Of a stretch of 64,000 bases of DNA, positions 1 to 8,550 are shown piece after piece. The first letter of the stretch is position 1. Each line of letters begins with the position of its first letter. Both the position numbers and the translations under genes were made by a program. Origin of the DNA: Branchiostoma floridae (Eukaryota > Chordata > Leptocardii > Amphioxiformes > Branchiostomatidae); NCBI RefSeq assembly GCF_000003815.2, contig NC_049997.1:5058543-5122542 (forward strand), given 5' to 3'. The notes beneath the pieces were generated by a model that was given only the letters and a program-made list of their open reading frames with translations, had not been told where the DNA came from and ran no database searches.

Positions 1-60
1 ATTGCCTGCCTGACTCAGAAGCCAAGGAAAACTTGAGCTGTTGCAAATAAACATCAGCAG

Positions 61-150
61 AAAATGGTTCAGTCGTTTGTAACACCGGAGAAAACGGTTC
101 GGTCGTTTTCAGCACCGGAAAAAATGGTTTGGTCATTTTCAACGCCGGGT
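61..150 (+). repeat. Three 30-bp tandem units
   Basis: Three imperfect copies of a 30-base unit start at 61, 91 and 121. Each begins AAAAYGGTTYRGTC and ends ACACCGG or similar. The unit length is a multiple of three, so the plus frame from 64 reads a ten-residue repeat of the type MVxSFxTPEK. The frame runs only to 249 and shows no other coding sign, so I treat it as a minisatellite, not as a gene. Confidence 0.6.
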
Positions 151-231
151 TCTCAGTTACAGACCAATCATTCCCCCTATTTCGAAATGCAGGTATGTCA
201 TTGGAAGATTTTGCCGGAAACCATTGCATTT

Positions 232-489
232 TCATCGTCTGTTGGCTGATCCAGTGGGGGTTCTATAAAGAAATAAAAGAAATTGCATCACCAGTTGTTC
301 ACTAGAAGGGTAACAGGTGGTCAAAGAGTCTGTTCCGTTGACAAATCTTAAAAAGTTTGATGTGCGATTATTATGTACCTCATATATGGTGTAGCACAGT
401 AGTAATGTTGCAATACCCAGTGCGAGGACTGTACCAAACCATCTGCGCCTTCGTCCACCCTCAACCAATTTCCTTCCGCCGTTCGCCAT
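232..489 (-). CDS. Candidate first coding exon of a type II membrane protein (partial)
   Basis: The reading frame begins at an ATG at 489 on the minus strand. It encodes a short basic tail (GRKLVEGGRRRR), then one hydrophobic segment (WFGTVLALGIATLLLCY), then a stem-like stretch with NRT and NGT glycosylation sequons. Short cytoplasmic tail, signal anchor and glycosylated stem is the usual start of Golgi glycosyl- or sulfotransferases, but no catalytic domain is in view. The frame stays open to 232. The true exon may end earlier: GAG|GTACAT soon after the hydrophobic segment would be a good splice donor. The rest of the gene would lie left of the window. A piggyBac-like repeat begins 32 bases upstream of the ATG, so the promoter side is transposon-derived or disrupted. 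Function is not recognised; it could also be a chance frame. Confidence 0.35.
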   Translation of the reverse strand: MANGGRKLVEGGRRRRWFGTVLALGIATLLLCYTIYEVHNNRTSNFLRFVNGTDSLTTCYPSSEQLVMQFLLFLYRTPTGSANRR

Positions 490-520
490 GTCCTTGTTGG
501 GAGAGAGCAAAGATGGCAAC

Positions 521-2142
521 TTAACCCTATTCAGACGGGGGGGGGGGATTTTGAGGCCGGCGCCAACTTTGATGTCCTATAACGCCAGAACGGCTTACGC
601 TAGAGCCACCAAATTTGGTGAGTTTTCCTAAAATATTGTTGGCAACAATTTCAAGGAAGTTTGACAAATTTTCCAGTTTTTCGTGTTGCCATGGCAACCG
701 TTTGTTGACAGGCAGTTTTGCAAAAAAACTATTTTTGGTTCTAACAATGTATTTTCACATTTATTTGCTATATTACTGCTATTTTGTTACATAAATAAAA
801 TCTAATATTATTTAGCATATCTTTCATGATTATATATGCATAAATTATGCTAAGCTCACTCGTGGATTTATTCGGTGGTTATAGCAAAGGCCCAGGCGTT
901 ATGACAACATATACACCTCGGGGTGGGTCATTAACCCTATTCAGACCGGGCTTTTTTGGTCATCCCTGGATCGGGGGGGGGGGGCTTTTGAGGCCCTCCA
1001 CTTCTAAGTCCTATTACTCTAAAACGACGTGCCGTAGGGCTACCAAATCTTTAGGACATGATTTCGACATAATATCTGACAAGTATGTGACGTTTGACGT
1101 TACGTTGACGTAAGATGACGTAATTATGACGTCATCAATTTGATTACATTGGCCAAACCCATGAAAAATGGGTATTCTCAGAAAACTTCAAGTTATGCTG
1201 CAAAAATGTAACAACAACTGCAGATAGAATAATAATGTTTATTACGACTTGCGTTGCCAATAGCAACATCAATGACGTCGATATGACGTCATAAAATGAC
1301 GTCATGCACATCTAAGCTCCGCCATATTATATCCACCACCTTGAATTTTTAAAAATACTTTTTTTTGCAACAAATAATCACAAAGGGCAAAGGAAATAGA
1401 CTAAATTCATTCATTTAGATGGTTTTTGATGAAAAAATACCAGGTAGTTGCAAATTTTAAGGGATAATTACCTTGTTTTTCTTGATCTGGCCATTCCGTC
1501 TGCCATCTTGGATTTTGGGCTGATGACGTCATCAAATTAGCATAATTTATGCATATNNNNNNNNNNNNNNNNNNNNNNNNNNNNNNNNNNNNNNNNNNNN
1601 NNNNNNNNNNNNNNNNNNNNNNNNNNNNNNNNNNNNNNNNNNNNNNNNNNNNNNNNNNNNNNNNNNNNNNNNNNNNNNNNNNNNNNNNNNNNNNNNNNNN
1701 NNNNNNNNNNNNNNNNNNNNNNNNNNNNNNNNNNNNNNNNNNNNNNNNNNNNNNNNNNNNNNNNNNNNNNNNNNNNNNNNNNNNNNNNNNNNNNNNNNNN
1801 NNNNNNNNNNNNNNNNNNNNNNNNNNNNNNNNNNNNNNNNNNNNNNNNNNNNNNNNNNNNNNNNNNNNNNNNNNNNNNNNNNNNNNNNNNNNNNNNNNNN
1901 NNNNNNNNNNNNNNNNNNNNNNNNNNNNNNNNNNNNNNNNNNNNNNNNNNNNNNNNNNNNNNNNNNNNNNNNNNNNNNNNNNNNNNNNNNNNNNNNNNNN
2001 NNNNNNNNNNNNNNNNNNNNNNNNNNNNNNNNNNNNNNNNNNNNNNNNNNNNNNNNNNNNNNNNNNNNNNNNNNNGCGTTATAGGACATCGAAGGTAGCG
2101 CGGGCCTCTAAAGCCCCCCCCCCCCGGTCTGAATAGGGTTAA
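521..2142. mobile_element. TTAA-flanked piggyBac-like element cluster
   Basis: The termini read TTAACCCTATTCAGAC at 521 and 931, and the reverse complement at 2127-2142. Each is followed inward by a long G or C run and a related block containing GTCCTATWAC. TTAA target sites with CCCT-starting inverted ends are the hallmark of piggyBac-type elements and their MITEs. The end at 521 matches the end at 2142 (inverted) better than the one at 931 does, so a copy may be nested inside another. The interior carries four perfect TGACGTCA sites and an inverted pair of ATGCATAAATTATGC-like blocks (834-853 and 1535-1556). No transposase is visible, but a 519-base gap hides part of the interior. Confidence 0.65.
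1557..2075. other. Assembly gap (519 N)
   Basis: Run of N inside the piggyBac-like cluster. Open frames drawn through it are meaningless. Confidence 1.
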
Positions 2143-2216
2143 CCCTTAATTATTGTTTAAAACATCCTACACATCCATAAATAACTTCATCAGATTGGCA
2201 ATTATTCATATATCAA

Positions 2217-2569
2217 GGTTCTTTAGGCACGACTAGGGACTACTTACTTCCAACATTTCGATGTCTTTCAGTCATCGGGGTAGAATGACTGGAAACGAGA
2301 GTCATCGACAAAGAGGAAAACAGAAGAACGCACTGGATCAAAGAAGCAGTTTGGATCAGAAAATCAGTTCCAGTCATGAACAGAGACGAGGGGGCATACA
2401 AGCTGAGCCACGTCTGGGACGGCATTCTTGCTGCTGCAGCGCCACCTACATCGGCTATAAGTAGCAGGAAGAAGTAGTTTCCAGTCATTCTACCCTGATG
2501 ATGGTGTCTGATAGACATCGAAACGTTGGAAGTAAGTAAAGTATTCCTTAGTTGTGCCTAAAGAACCGT
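2217..2569. mobile_element. Foldback element with hammerhead-like terminal motif
   Basis: The left end GGTTCTTTAGGCAC...CTTACTTCCAAC is repeated inverted at the right end GTTGGAAGTAAG...GTGCCTAAAGAACC. The 13-base direct repeat ATCCTACACATCC lies just outside at 2164-2176 and again at 2575-2587, which is consistent with a target-site duplication. The plus-strand motif at 2495-2523 has a perfect hammerhead core: CTGATGA, a 7-bp stem GGTGTCT/AGACATC, then GAAA. Hammerhead motifs are known at the ends of Penelope-like retroelements, so this is probably a non-autonomous Penelope-type copy. Confidence 0.6.
2495..2523 (+). ncRNA. Hammerhead-ribozyme-like core
   Basis: CTGATGA is followed by the pairable arms GGTGTCT and AGACATC (one G-U pair) around a small loop, then by GAAA and CGTT. 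This is the conserved order of a hammerhead catalytic core. The stem III and cleavage triplet were not resolved by eye, so activity is unproven. Confidence 0.45.
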
Positions 2570-2587
2570 ACTATATCCTACACATCC

Positions 2588-2634
2588 GAAATAAAATGAA
2601 ATAAAATAAAATAAAAAATAAAATAAAACTAGAA
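2588..2634. repeat. A-rich (AAAAT)n microsatellite
   Basis: Repeated AAAATAAAATAAAAT units directly after the foldback element. Confidence 0.7.
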
Positions 2635-2989
2635 TTCGGCGACCTCATCACTGCACGAAAACAAGAATTTCTGGCAATTTTTGGTTTCTTACACTACCGT
2701 GGAACTTGACATGTCCGGGTCGTATAAACGAATTTCTAGCCACGGTGTGTCCGGTGCCGAATATCCCCAATCATTGCCGGACATGGCCATGTCCGGTAGT
2801 TCGCGGTACCTGCACACTGCGTGTCTTGAGAAGTGGTTGAGTGAAGGGGTAGTGTGTATTCAAGTGATAATTGCTGTCAATGTTTTTTTTCAAGAAAATA
2901 GTACTGAAAACAGCATAAAAGTATCCATAGAATAAAGAAACGAAAAACTTCTTTCCCTGTATCTTATTTCTTGCATCAACAAAGCTTAT

Positions 2990-4160
2990 GATCCTGATAA
3001 CATTTTAACGTGTGTATATTCAACTTACGGTACAGCAGAGTGACTTAAAAAATTTCAAAGTTTGCCCATGCAGCATGAGATACTTTGAGCTTTTGTTAAT
3101 TTCATGCAAATGACTTACACATTAACATGATTTATGATAAGGTTGTTCATCATTGACTTGTCACAAGTCACAAGTAGGAAATTTCAATCATTAATCATTA
3201 ATCTTTGTGAAGATACTGGTTGCTCGACTGAAGAACTGCCCAAGGCTATGGAGGATAGGGAAGGATGGAGGAAGAGAGTCATGGCCATCCGTGCAACCAG
3301 CACGCCTGGATAGGAATCATTAAGCGGTTTGCATTTTTGCATAAATCATGCAAATCAGTTGCTCATTTGCATATGCTTATTTCCCAACTATCATAATTTA
3401 CATTTACCTTTATCACATTTATTGAAGTCCAGATAATGAAAACAATATAATTATACAATTTCCTCATTACTTATGCAAATTAAGTCCTCATTTTCATAAC
3501 ATGTATATCATTATAAGCAGCTTTGCCTAAGCTACCTGCATGCCTAAAATGATGTCTATCCGTCGATCCTTTCTGCAGTTATGCTCTTTGGAATGTCTTG
3601 ACAAAAACGCCCCTGCAGTTCCAAAATTAAATGTTAGGTTGCTGAAACCTGCCCCACTTTGTCATGACACATAAAGATACATACTAGAAAAACTGTCATG
3701 ATAGAATATTCTCATTAATTATGCAAATTTAGTTATAGTTTGCATAATTATTACTTCATTTTGTACAACATTGTCTGAGGTACCTACATACCAAAAAACA
3801 TGAAAATCCGTCGTTCCCTTCTTGAGTTATCGTCTTCAGAAGTTTTTGACAAAAATGCCCCTGCTATTCCCAAACCAAGCACTAGGGGGCCCAAACTTAT
3901 GTCACTAATTCCTGAGCACAAGAGCTATCTATCACCCAAAAATTATGACCATAGCTTGTTCAGAACACGAGATAGCAAATCCGGAAGTTGCGCTGCTTTA
4001 CCAAGGAAAGCCGCTAGGGGGCCCAAAATCTAATCATTTTCAGCTTTCATCGCACACTACCAACGCACCAAGTATGAAACCAATTCAAGCAGCCGATCTT
4101 GAGTTATCTTGTTTACACAAAGACAGACAGACAAACGCAGGGTAAAATGTAACCTCCATG
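2990..4160 (+). repeat. Old LINE/SINE-like dispersed repeat
   Basis: AT-rich block containing GTCATGACACATAAAG, the conserved phrase CTAGGGGGCCCAAA (3885 and 4013), GAGTTATCTTG and a tail of the AGACAGACAGACAAACGCA type. The same phrases recur at 15,545-15,930 (plus), 43,080-43,390 (minus) and 59,580-60,296 (plus), so this is a dispersed family. The tail GAGTTAT...ACAGACAGACA...AACCTCC...GGAGGTAA is typical of 3' ends of L2/CR1-like elements and SINEs that borrow them. No reverse transcriptase frame is visible. Confidence 0.45.
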
Positions 4161-4290
4161 ACATTTCAAGGAGGTAACCATGCAGTTAAATGACATTTCA
4201 TGGAGGTAACCATGCAGTTAAAAGACATTTCCTGGAGGTAACCATGCAGTTAAATGACATTTCAAGGAGGTAACCATGCAGTTAAATGAT
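4148..4290 (+). repeat. 32-bp tandem repeat, about four copies
   Basis: The unit GACATTTCAWGGAGGTAACC followed by ATGCAGTTAAAW repeats with a 32-base step from 4160. It grows out of the GGAGGTAA tail of the preceding repeat and stops at the outer edge of the inverted duplication. Confidence 0.75.
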
Positions 4291-4605
4291 TTTCTGTCAG
4301 GCATAACAATAAAGGAATATTGCACATCCTACTCTTGGTCGCAAAGTTCAGATCGTCAGCTTAGCAAACAGCAGAGTCCAGGCGGCAAACAGATGAATGT
4401 TGTCGGTGACAGGAATCCAGGGTTGGTCAAATCCAGCGAGACGGTCAAGCGAAAGGTTCGTGGGACCGGGGTCGGTTAGCGACGTGGCACGATTGCAGGC
4501 TGGCTAACTAGGCCGCGAGGCACGTTGGGTGATTGGCGTCGGTTTGCAACATGACACGTGGCGGGGTCACTGACATAAAGTAAACTACCAACCTACCCAA
4601 AACAC

Positions 4606-4695
4606 GGGGATGAAAAGTTGAAGTTCTACTTTCAGACGTGCAAGCACCCCATCTGTCGAGATTGTACGGCACTGCAGCACAAGGCCCACAAGTAG
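4606..4695 (+). pseudogene. TRIM-type B-box exon remnant (left copy)
   Basis: The plus frame reads KFYFQTCKHPICRDC, then QHKAHK and a stop. Spacing of Cys and His, with ICRDC and the closing HKxHK, is that of a type 2 B-box as in TRIM2/3/56-like proteins. The zinc-binding Cys expected after KFY is Phe here, and the frame stops right after the domain. No RING, coiled coil or NHL region is nearby. A mirrored copy lies at 60,936-61,016. It is a gene fragment caught at the edge of the duplication, almost certainly non-functional. Confidence 0.6.
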
Positions 4696-5711
4696 ACTAC
4701 CTTCATGTAGAGGATGTTGTGAGTGACGCCAATTATTGATGTTGCCACCCTTTTTAAAATGATGCGGTGGTCTTCGGGAAAAGCAGAATGAAAGCATGTC
4801 TTTGCTGCGTTTAATACTGTAGTAATAGTACTATTGAAATATGGAATGAAGGGTAAAGTATGATATTGATAACGGTCATATACACGAATTTATTGTTTTC
4901 GAGGAGGCTTTAAAACCAAAACATTTCATTATCTGCCATCAAGAGCTGCATTATATTCAGTTGTTTTCATTTGTATACGACATTGCTTATTTTGTATACT
5001 TAACATCATCATTGAATGGTATGTTTTCTTTGTTATTCATTATGTTTCAATATCGTTTATTTGTTTGGTTGGTATGGTTGTAGTGTTGGGTCTGATTTTT
5101 CTGTCACACAAAACCATCCTGTCACACTGACACTTACAATCATCAAAATCAGAGACACCATTTACCCATAACCATTTTATTATGAAGAATTTCCGAATAA
5201 AAGTACAAATTCTCAAACCCTTCCTTATGCATCAGGCTCAATATCAAAAGACAGCAGATGTAACTTGTTAACTTCTTGGTTGTTATTGACTAACAGACTT
5301 GCATGGCTTACAATTACTTGATTTTCGTTGTTACTTCACTGTGATGGGAACAAGCCAGTTCATTAATGAATGAGCTTGATCACAAACGTTGCAATTTGCT
5401 AATTTCCTATTCAATTTTGTAACGTAAGTAACATGCGGTAACAGATGACACAATGGATTACTTTGTTCCTCGTATGCTTTTACCAGTTTCAAATGTTCTT
5501 CAATATCGACCATCTACTTACGGTTAATATGTTCATTAGTGTCCAGTACGATGGAAAACTACAACAAACCTTTTTTTTGCTGTGTTCTTTGTGTTAACTG
5601 AAACAACCGGGTGTCTATCTTTAACTCAGTGTTACATGTCTGGATATATGTGATAACAAATGAATAATATAAAATCCTAGAATAGATCCCAATGATAAAA
5701 AGCCACGAAGT

Positions 5712-5930
5712 TCCTTGTGTGTGGCGTCAGAGTGGCGTAACTTGTAGTGCGTTGGGTTGAGAACCAAGAGGTTCCGGGTCCGATACTCGCCATGCCCTTG
5801 AGAGAGGCACTTTCCTCACCCCACCCAGGTGTAAAAATGGGTACCTGCCTTCGGTTGGGGAGGTAAAAGGGGGTGAAAGGTTTGGGATCGGCTCCACCTT
5901 CCAATACCGTGCCCTAGAAACAGTGGATAA
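5712..5930 (+). mobile_element. tRNA-derived SINE
   Basis: Starts with a tRNA-like head: an A-box-like GAGTGGCGTAACTTG and a B-box-like AGGTTCCGGGTCCGAT. A body with CACTTTCCTCACCCC, AATGGGTACCTGCC and TTCGGTTGGGGAGG follows. The same sequence lies inverted at 52,990-53,215, so insertion predates the arm duplication. Confidence 0.6.
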
Positions 5931-6039
5931 CAACCCACTGACTCTACGGCATCAAAAAGACTATGGGACTACCATTTCACAACACATAAATCTCAGTTAA
6001 TAGAATTTTCATCAACCAGTGACTACTTTTTTTAAAGGT

Positions 6040-6140
6040 AAACACGCGCAGCTCCAAATTTTCGATGGCTATCAGTCCATTTTGTTCACGGAGTGATCTA
6101 GTTCTCGCGAGAGTTGCGAGAACTAGGTTGAGACTTGCAT
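6040..6140. repeat. Hairpin repeat with CTCGCGAGA core
   Basis: Contains CCAAATTTTCGATGGCTATC, TTGTTCACGGAGTGA and an inverted pair CTAGTTCTCGCGAGAG/GCGAGAACTAG. A mirrored copy is at 52,790-52,880, and a longer relative at 44,320-44,625. Confidence 0.5.
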
Positions 6141-6288
6141 GGATCTCAGTCTTATTGAGTATCAATTCTGCCCCGTAGTTATCAACTCAATGTCTACTTC
6201 AACTGAATAAGGTAAGGAAATTACTTCCGCATATTTGAAATGTATTCAGTCTACTGTTCTAGTATTAACTGTAATTTTGTTTTAGTAA

Positions 6289-6320
6289 CGATGAAGAAGA
6301 GTGATGGATGTCACTCGAAA
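6289..6320 (+). ncRNA. Degenerate hammerhead-like hairpin (left arm)
   Basis: CGATGAAGA precedes the stem GAGTG/CACTC around the loop ATGGATGT and then GAAACAT. The core differs from the hammerhead consensus at several positions. The mirrored copy at 52,603-52,632 reads CTGAAGA and GAAACGT, closer to consensus. Confidence 0.35.
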
Positions 6321-6829
6321 CATCTGAGGGTAATCTACAAATGTCATTCAACTGTTGAGATTGAAATCAAATTGACTTAAAAAGTCGTGCTTTAACTGCC
6401 TGTCTTATAAGGAAGACGGAGACACACATCTAATTGGAAATAAGGAACTTCATGGCATTACCATTGTGATGGCATAACTTTTGCACAGTCAACTGGTTTT
6501 CAACGTGCACTTTCAGTAATATGTCTGTCAACTCACAGCGTCACAGGCCAGATATTTGGTATGTTATATGAGTTGGTAAAAGGAAGAAGCGATTAGATTT
6601 TAGGCCTCCTTTTAACTTTCTGCGATACTACAGCCGAACTTGCAGTTTTTATATCTCGTTTTCTGGACATGTTATTGTCATAATTTGTTGAGTGATAGAT
6701 ATCTTTTATCTGTTACAACTTGTATACTTCGGTGACGGCGTGTCTGCGGATGTTGTAGTCCATGTTTAGAACCAACTGATTGTGCTTCCAAATATACTTC
6801 ATCGGTAATACCTACCTACATTATATATA

Positions 6830-7990
6830 ATTACCTTGCTGTACAGAGTCCATTTCTTTGACAGATTTACCATATGTAACTTGTAGCCTTCTAGAAACTC
6901 GGGAAAATTCACAATCAGAGTGTTGCCCAAATTTCCAAACTTGAATGATATCAGGATCTGTCATCAGAAGGACAATGTGTCTCGTTTCTTAATAAATTGT
7001 AACAGAATGGAATAAAGCTAAATTACTTGTTAGATGTTCTCTTCGACCTGCATAAATAAATCCTATTGACATAGAGTCGACCTCCTTGACAAAGTCAAGA
7101 TATCTGAACTTGCATCCTTCTAGAAAATCTAGAAAACTCACAATCTTGCTGTTTCCAACATTTTCATACCAATGGTGTGAAAAACTGTGATCTGGACTAT
7201 GTGTGCTTCAGGGTTGTAGCCAGCACCTGTCCTTCAGTCCTTTGAAGGAATTTTGCAGCTGGGGACTGAAAAAAGTTTTCCCCATTCCGTCCCCTGGGAC
7301 AGACAAAAATTGATATGTAAAGATATGAAAAACTGAAACCCATGTGTTCTTCTTCACCAAAACAGATGCCATTGAACAGCTTGGTCTACCAGCAAAATTT
7401 GCACCTCAAAATGCAGGAAATAGTGTTTCAGAGGGTCTAGATTTCAAAATTTTCTCGGACCCAGACCCACTAGAAATATTGTGCAATGTCACGCCATGCC
7501 TTCGGTGCTCGATAGGATTCCCATTTAAAATCGAGGGGACTGAAATGATTTCAGGCTGGCTAAAACCCTGGTGTGCTTGTTTCTGAATAAGTGATGATGC
7601 AATGAAACTAAAGTTAACTATCATATGCTCTCTTTGACCTACATAAACATATCCTATTGGCACAGAGTCTACCTCTTTGACAAAATCACCATTATGTAAA
7701 ATTGTAGCCTTCTAGAAACTCGGGAAAACTCGCTTACAATGAGAGTGTTTCGTACATTTCCGAATGATATTAAGAGCTTTCAGAAGGAAAATGGGTACTT
7801 ATTCCCGAAAAAGTGATAATGACATGCAATTATTATAAAACTAAAGTCAACTGTTATTTGTTCTCTTTGACCTACATGAATTTATCCTATCCAGATATCC
7901 GTGAAGAATCTAGCTACCTTTTTGACAAAATCACCAATCTTGGGATTTCTTTACTTTCAGAAACTCAAGAAGGAAAAATGGAGTGTTCGC
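6830..7990. repeat. About 220-bp tandem repeats, four copies, downstream of left gene
   Basis: The phrases TTTGACCTACATAAA, TCCTATTGRCA, CTTTGACAAAATCACC and CTTCTAGAAACTCGGG recur with a step of about 215-230 bases once the 362-base hAT insertion at 7,209 is removed. A mirrored array is at 51,640-52,290. No gene is seen in 4,800-8,500 apart from these repeats. Confidence 0.6.
7209..7570 (+). mobile_element. Non-autonomous hAT element with 8-bp target duplication
   Basis: The ends are CAGGGTTGTAGCCAGC and GCTGGCTAAAACCCTG, with the 8-base direct repeat GTGTGCTT on both sides (7201-7208, 7571-7578). CAGGG ends plus 8-bp duplications define the hAT superfamily. The mirrored locus in the right arm has only one AAGCACAC (51,999-52,006) and no insert, so it is the empty site. 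The internal 80-codon frame at 7344-7586 resembles no transposase. Confidence 0.85.
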
Positions 7991-8404
7991 GGTGGTTTTG
8001 AGTTCACGGTGGCGTCATCGCACGAAAAAAATAAATTTACAGTACAGTACTGTACTGTAGTCACATACTGTAATAGGAAACCCGGCGCCTCTACGAACTG
8101 CCAGTCGGAAACCACTTACTGGTTACTCGGCAAGGCAGCAACAAACGGACAGAACAGTCCACTTATGACTTTGACAGTGCTGTCCTGATCACCTGTCACT
8201 GATCTAACCGTATTTGCTTTTTGAATACGCAGTACAGTTACTACTTTTCTATCATCTTCAATGCGAACTAAAGAAAAATGTGTATTGTAAGGATTCGTGT
8301 GTCTTGATCGTAGAAAGTACCTCAAATATTTCATCATTAGAATGCTTTTTCAATGTAAAGTACGTACAAGAACCGAGAAGGGGGTGAAAGTAAGTAGAAG
8401 ACAG

Positions 8405-8500
8405 GAGGAGAATGTTTACGGTGGTTTTGAGTTCGTGGTGAAGCGACCACCGCAAAAACCGCGAACATAAAACCACCGCGAAAGTTTCTGCATTTACAGT
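8405..8500 (-). mobile_element. CGCGG-type MITE in the 3' UTR of the left gene
   Basis: On the minus strand it begins ACTGTAAATGCAGAAACTTT and continues with repeated CGCGGTGGTTTT motifs that can fold on themselves. Full relatives with both ACTGTAAATGC ends are at 35,822-36,031 and 44,028-44,231. It starts about 37 bases after the predicted stop codon, as does its mirror copy at 51,154-51,246. Confidence 0.6.
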
Positions 8501-8536
8501 AACAGTCTTGTCTCAACAATCTGATTCGCTGAATCT

Positions 8537-8550
8537 TCAGACTCCGACTC
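8537..8550 (-). CDS. Terminal coding exon, left copy
   Basis: After the acceptor TTCTTAACAG the exon adds only 14 coding bases and then TGA (8539-8537), ending the protein ...EGVGV. The corresponding right exon (51,111-51,118) has 8 coding bases including TGA. The splice context is well conserved between copies, which favours this exon over read-through of the lectin exon into its intron. Confidence 0.6.

Noticed and set aside
4148..4290. Repeated GGAGGTAACCATG, resembling a ribosome-binding site and start codon
   Set aside because: The window is eukaryotic, and the phrase is part of a 32-bp tandem repeat derived from a retroelement tail.
7344..7586. 80-codon frame inside the left hAT element
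   Set aside because: No BED zinc finger, dimerisation or catalytic motif of hAT transposases; the element is non-autonomous.
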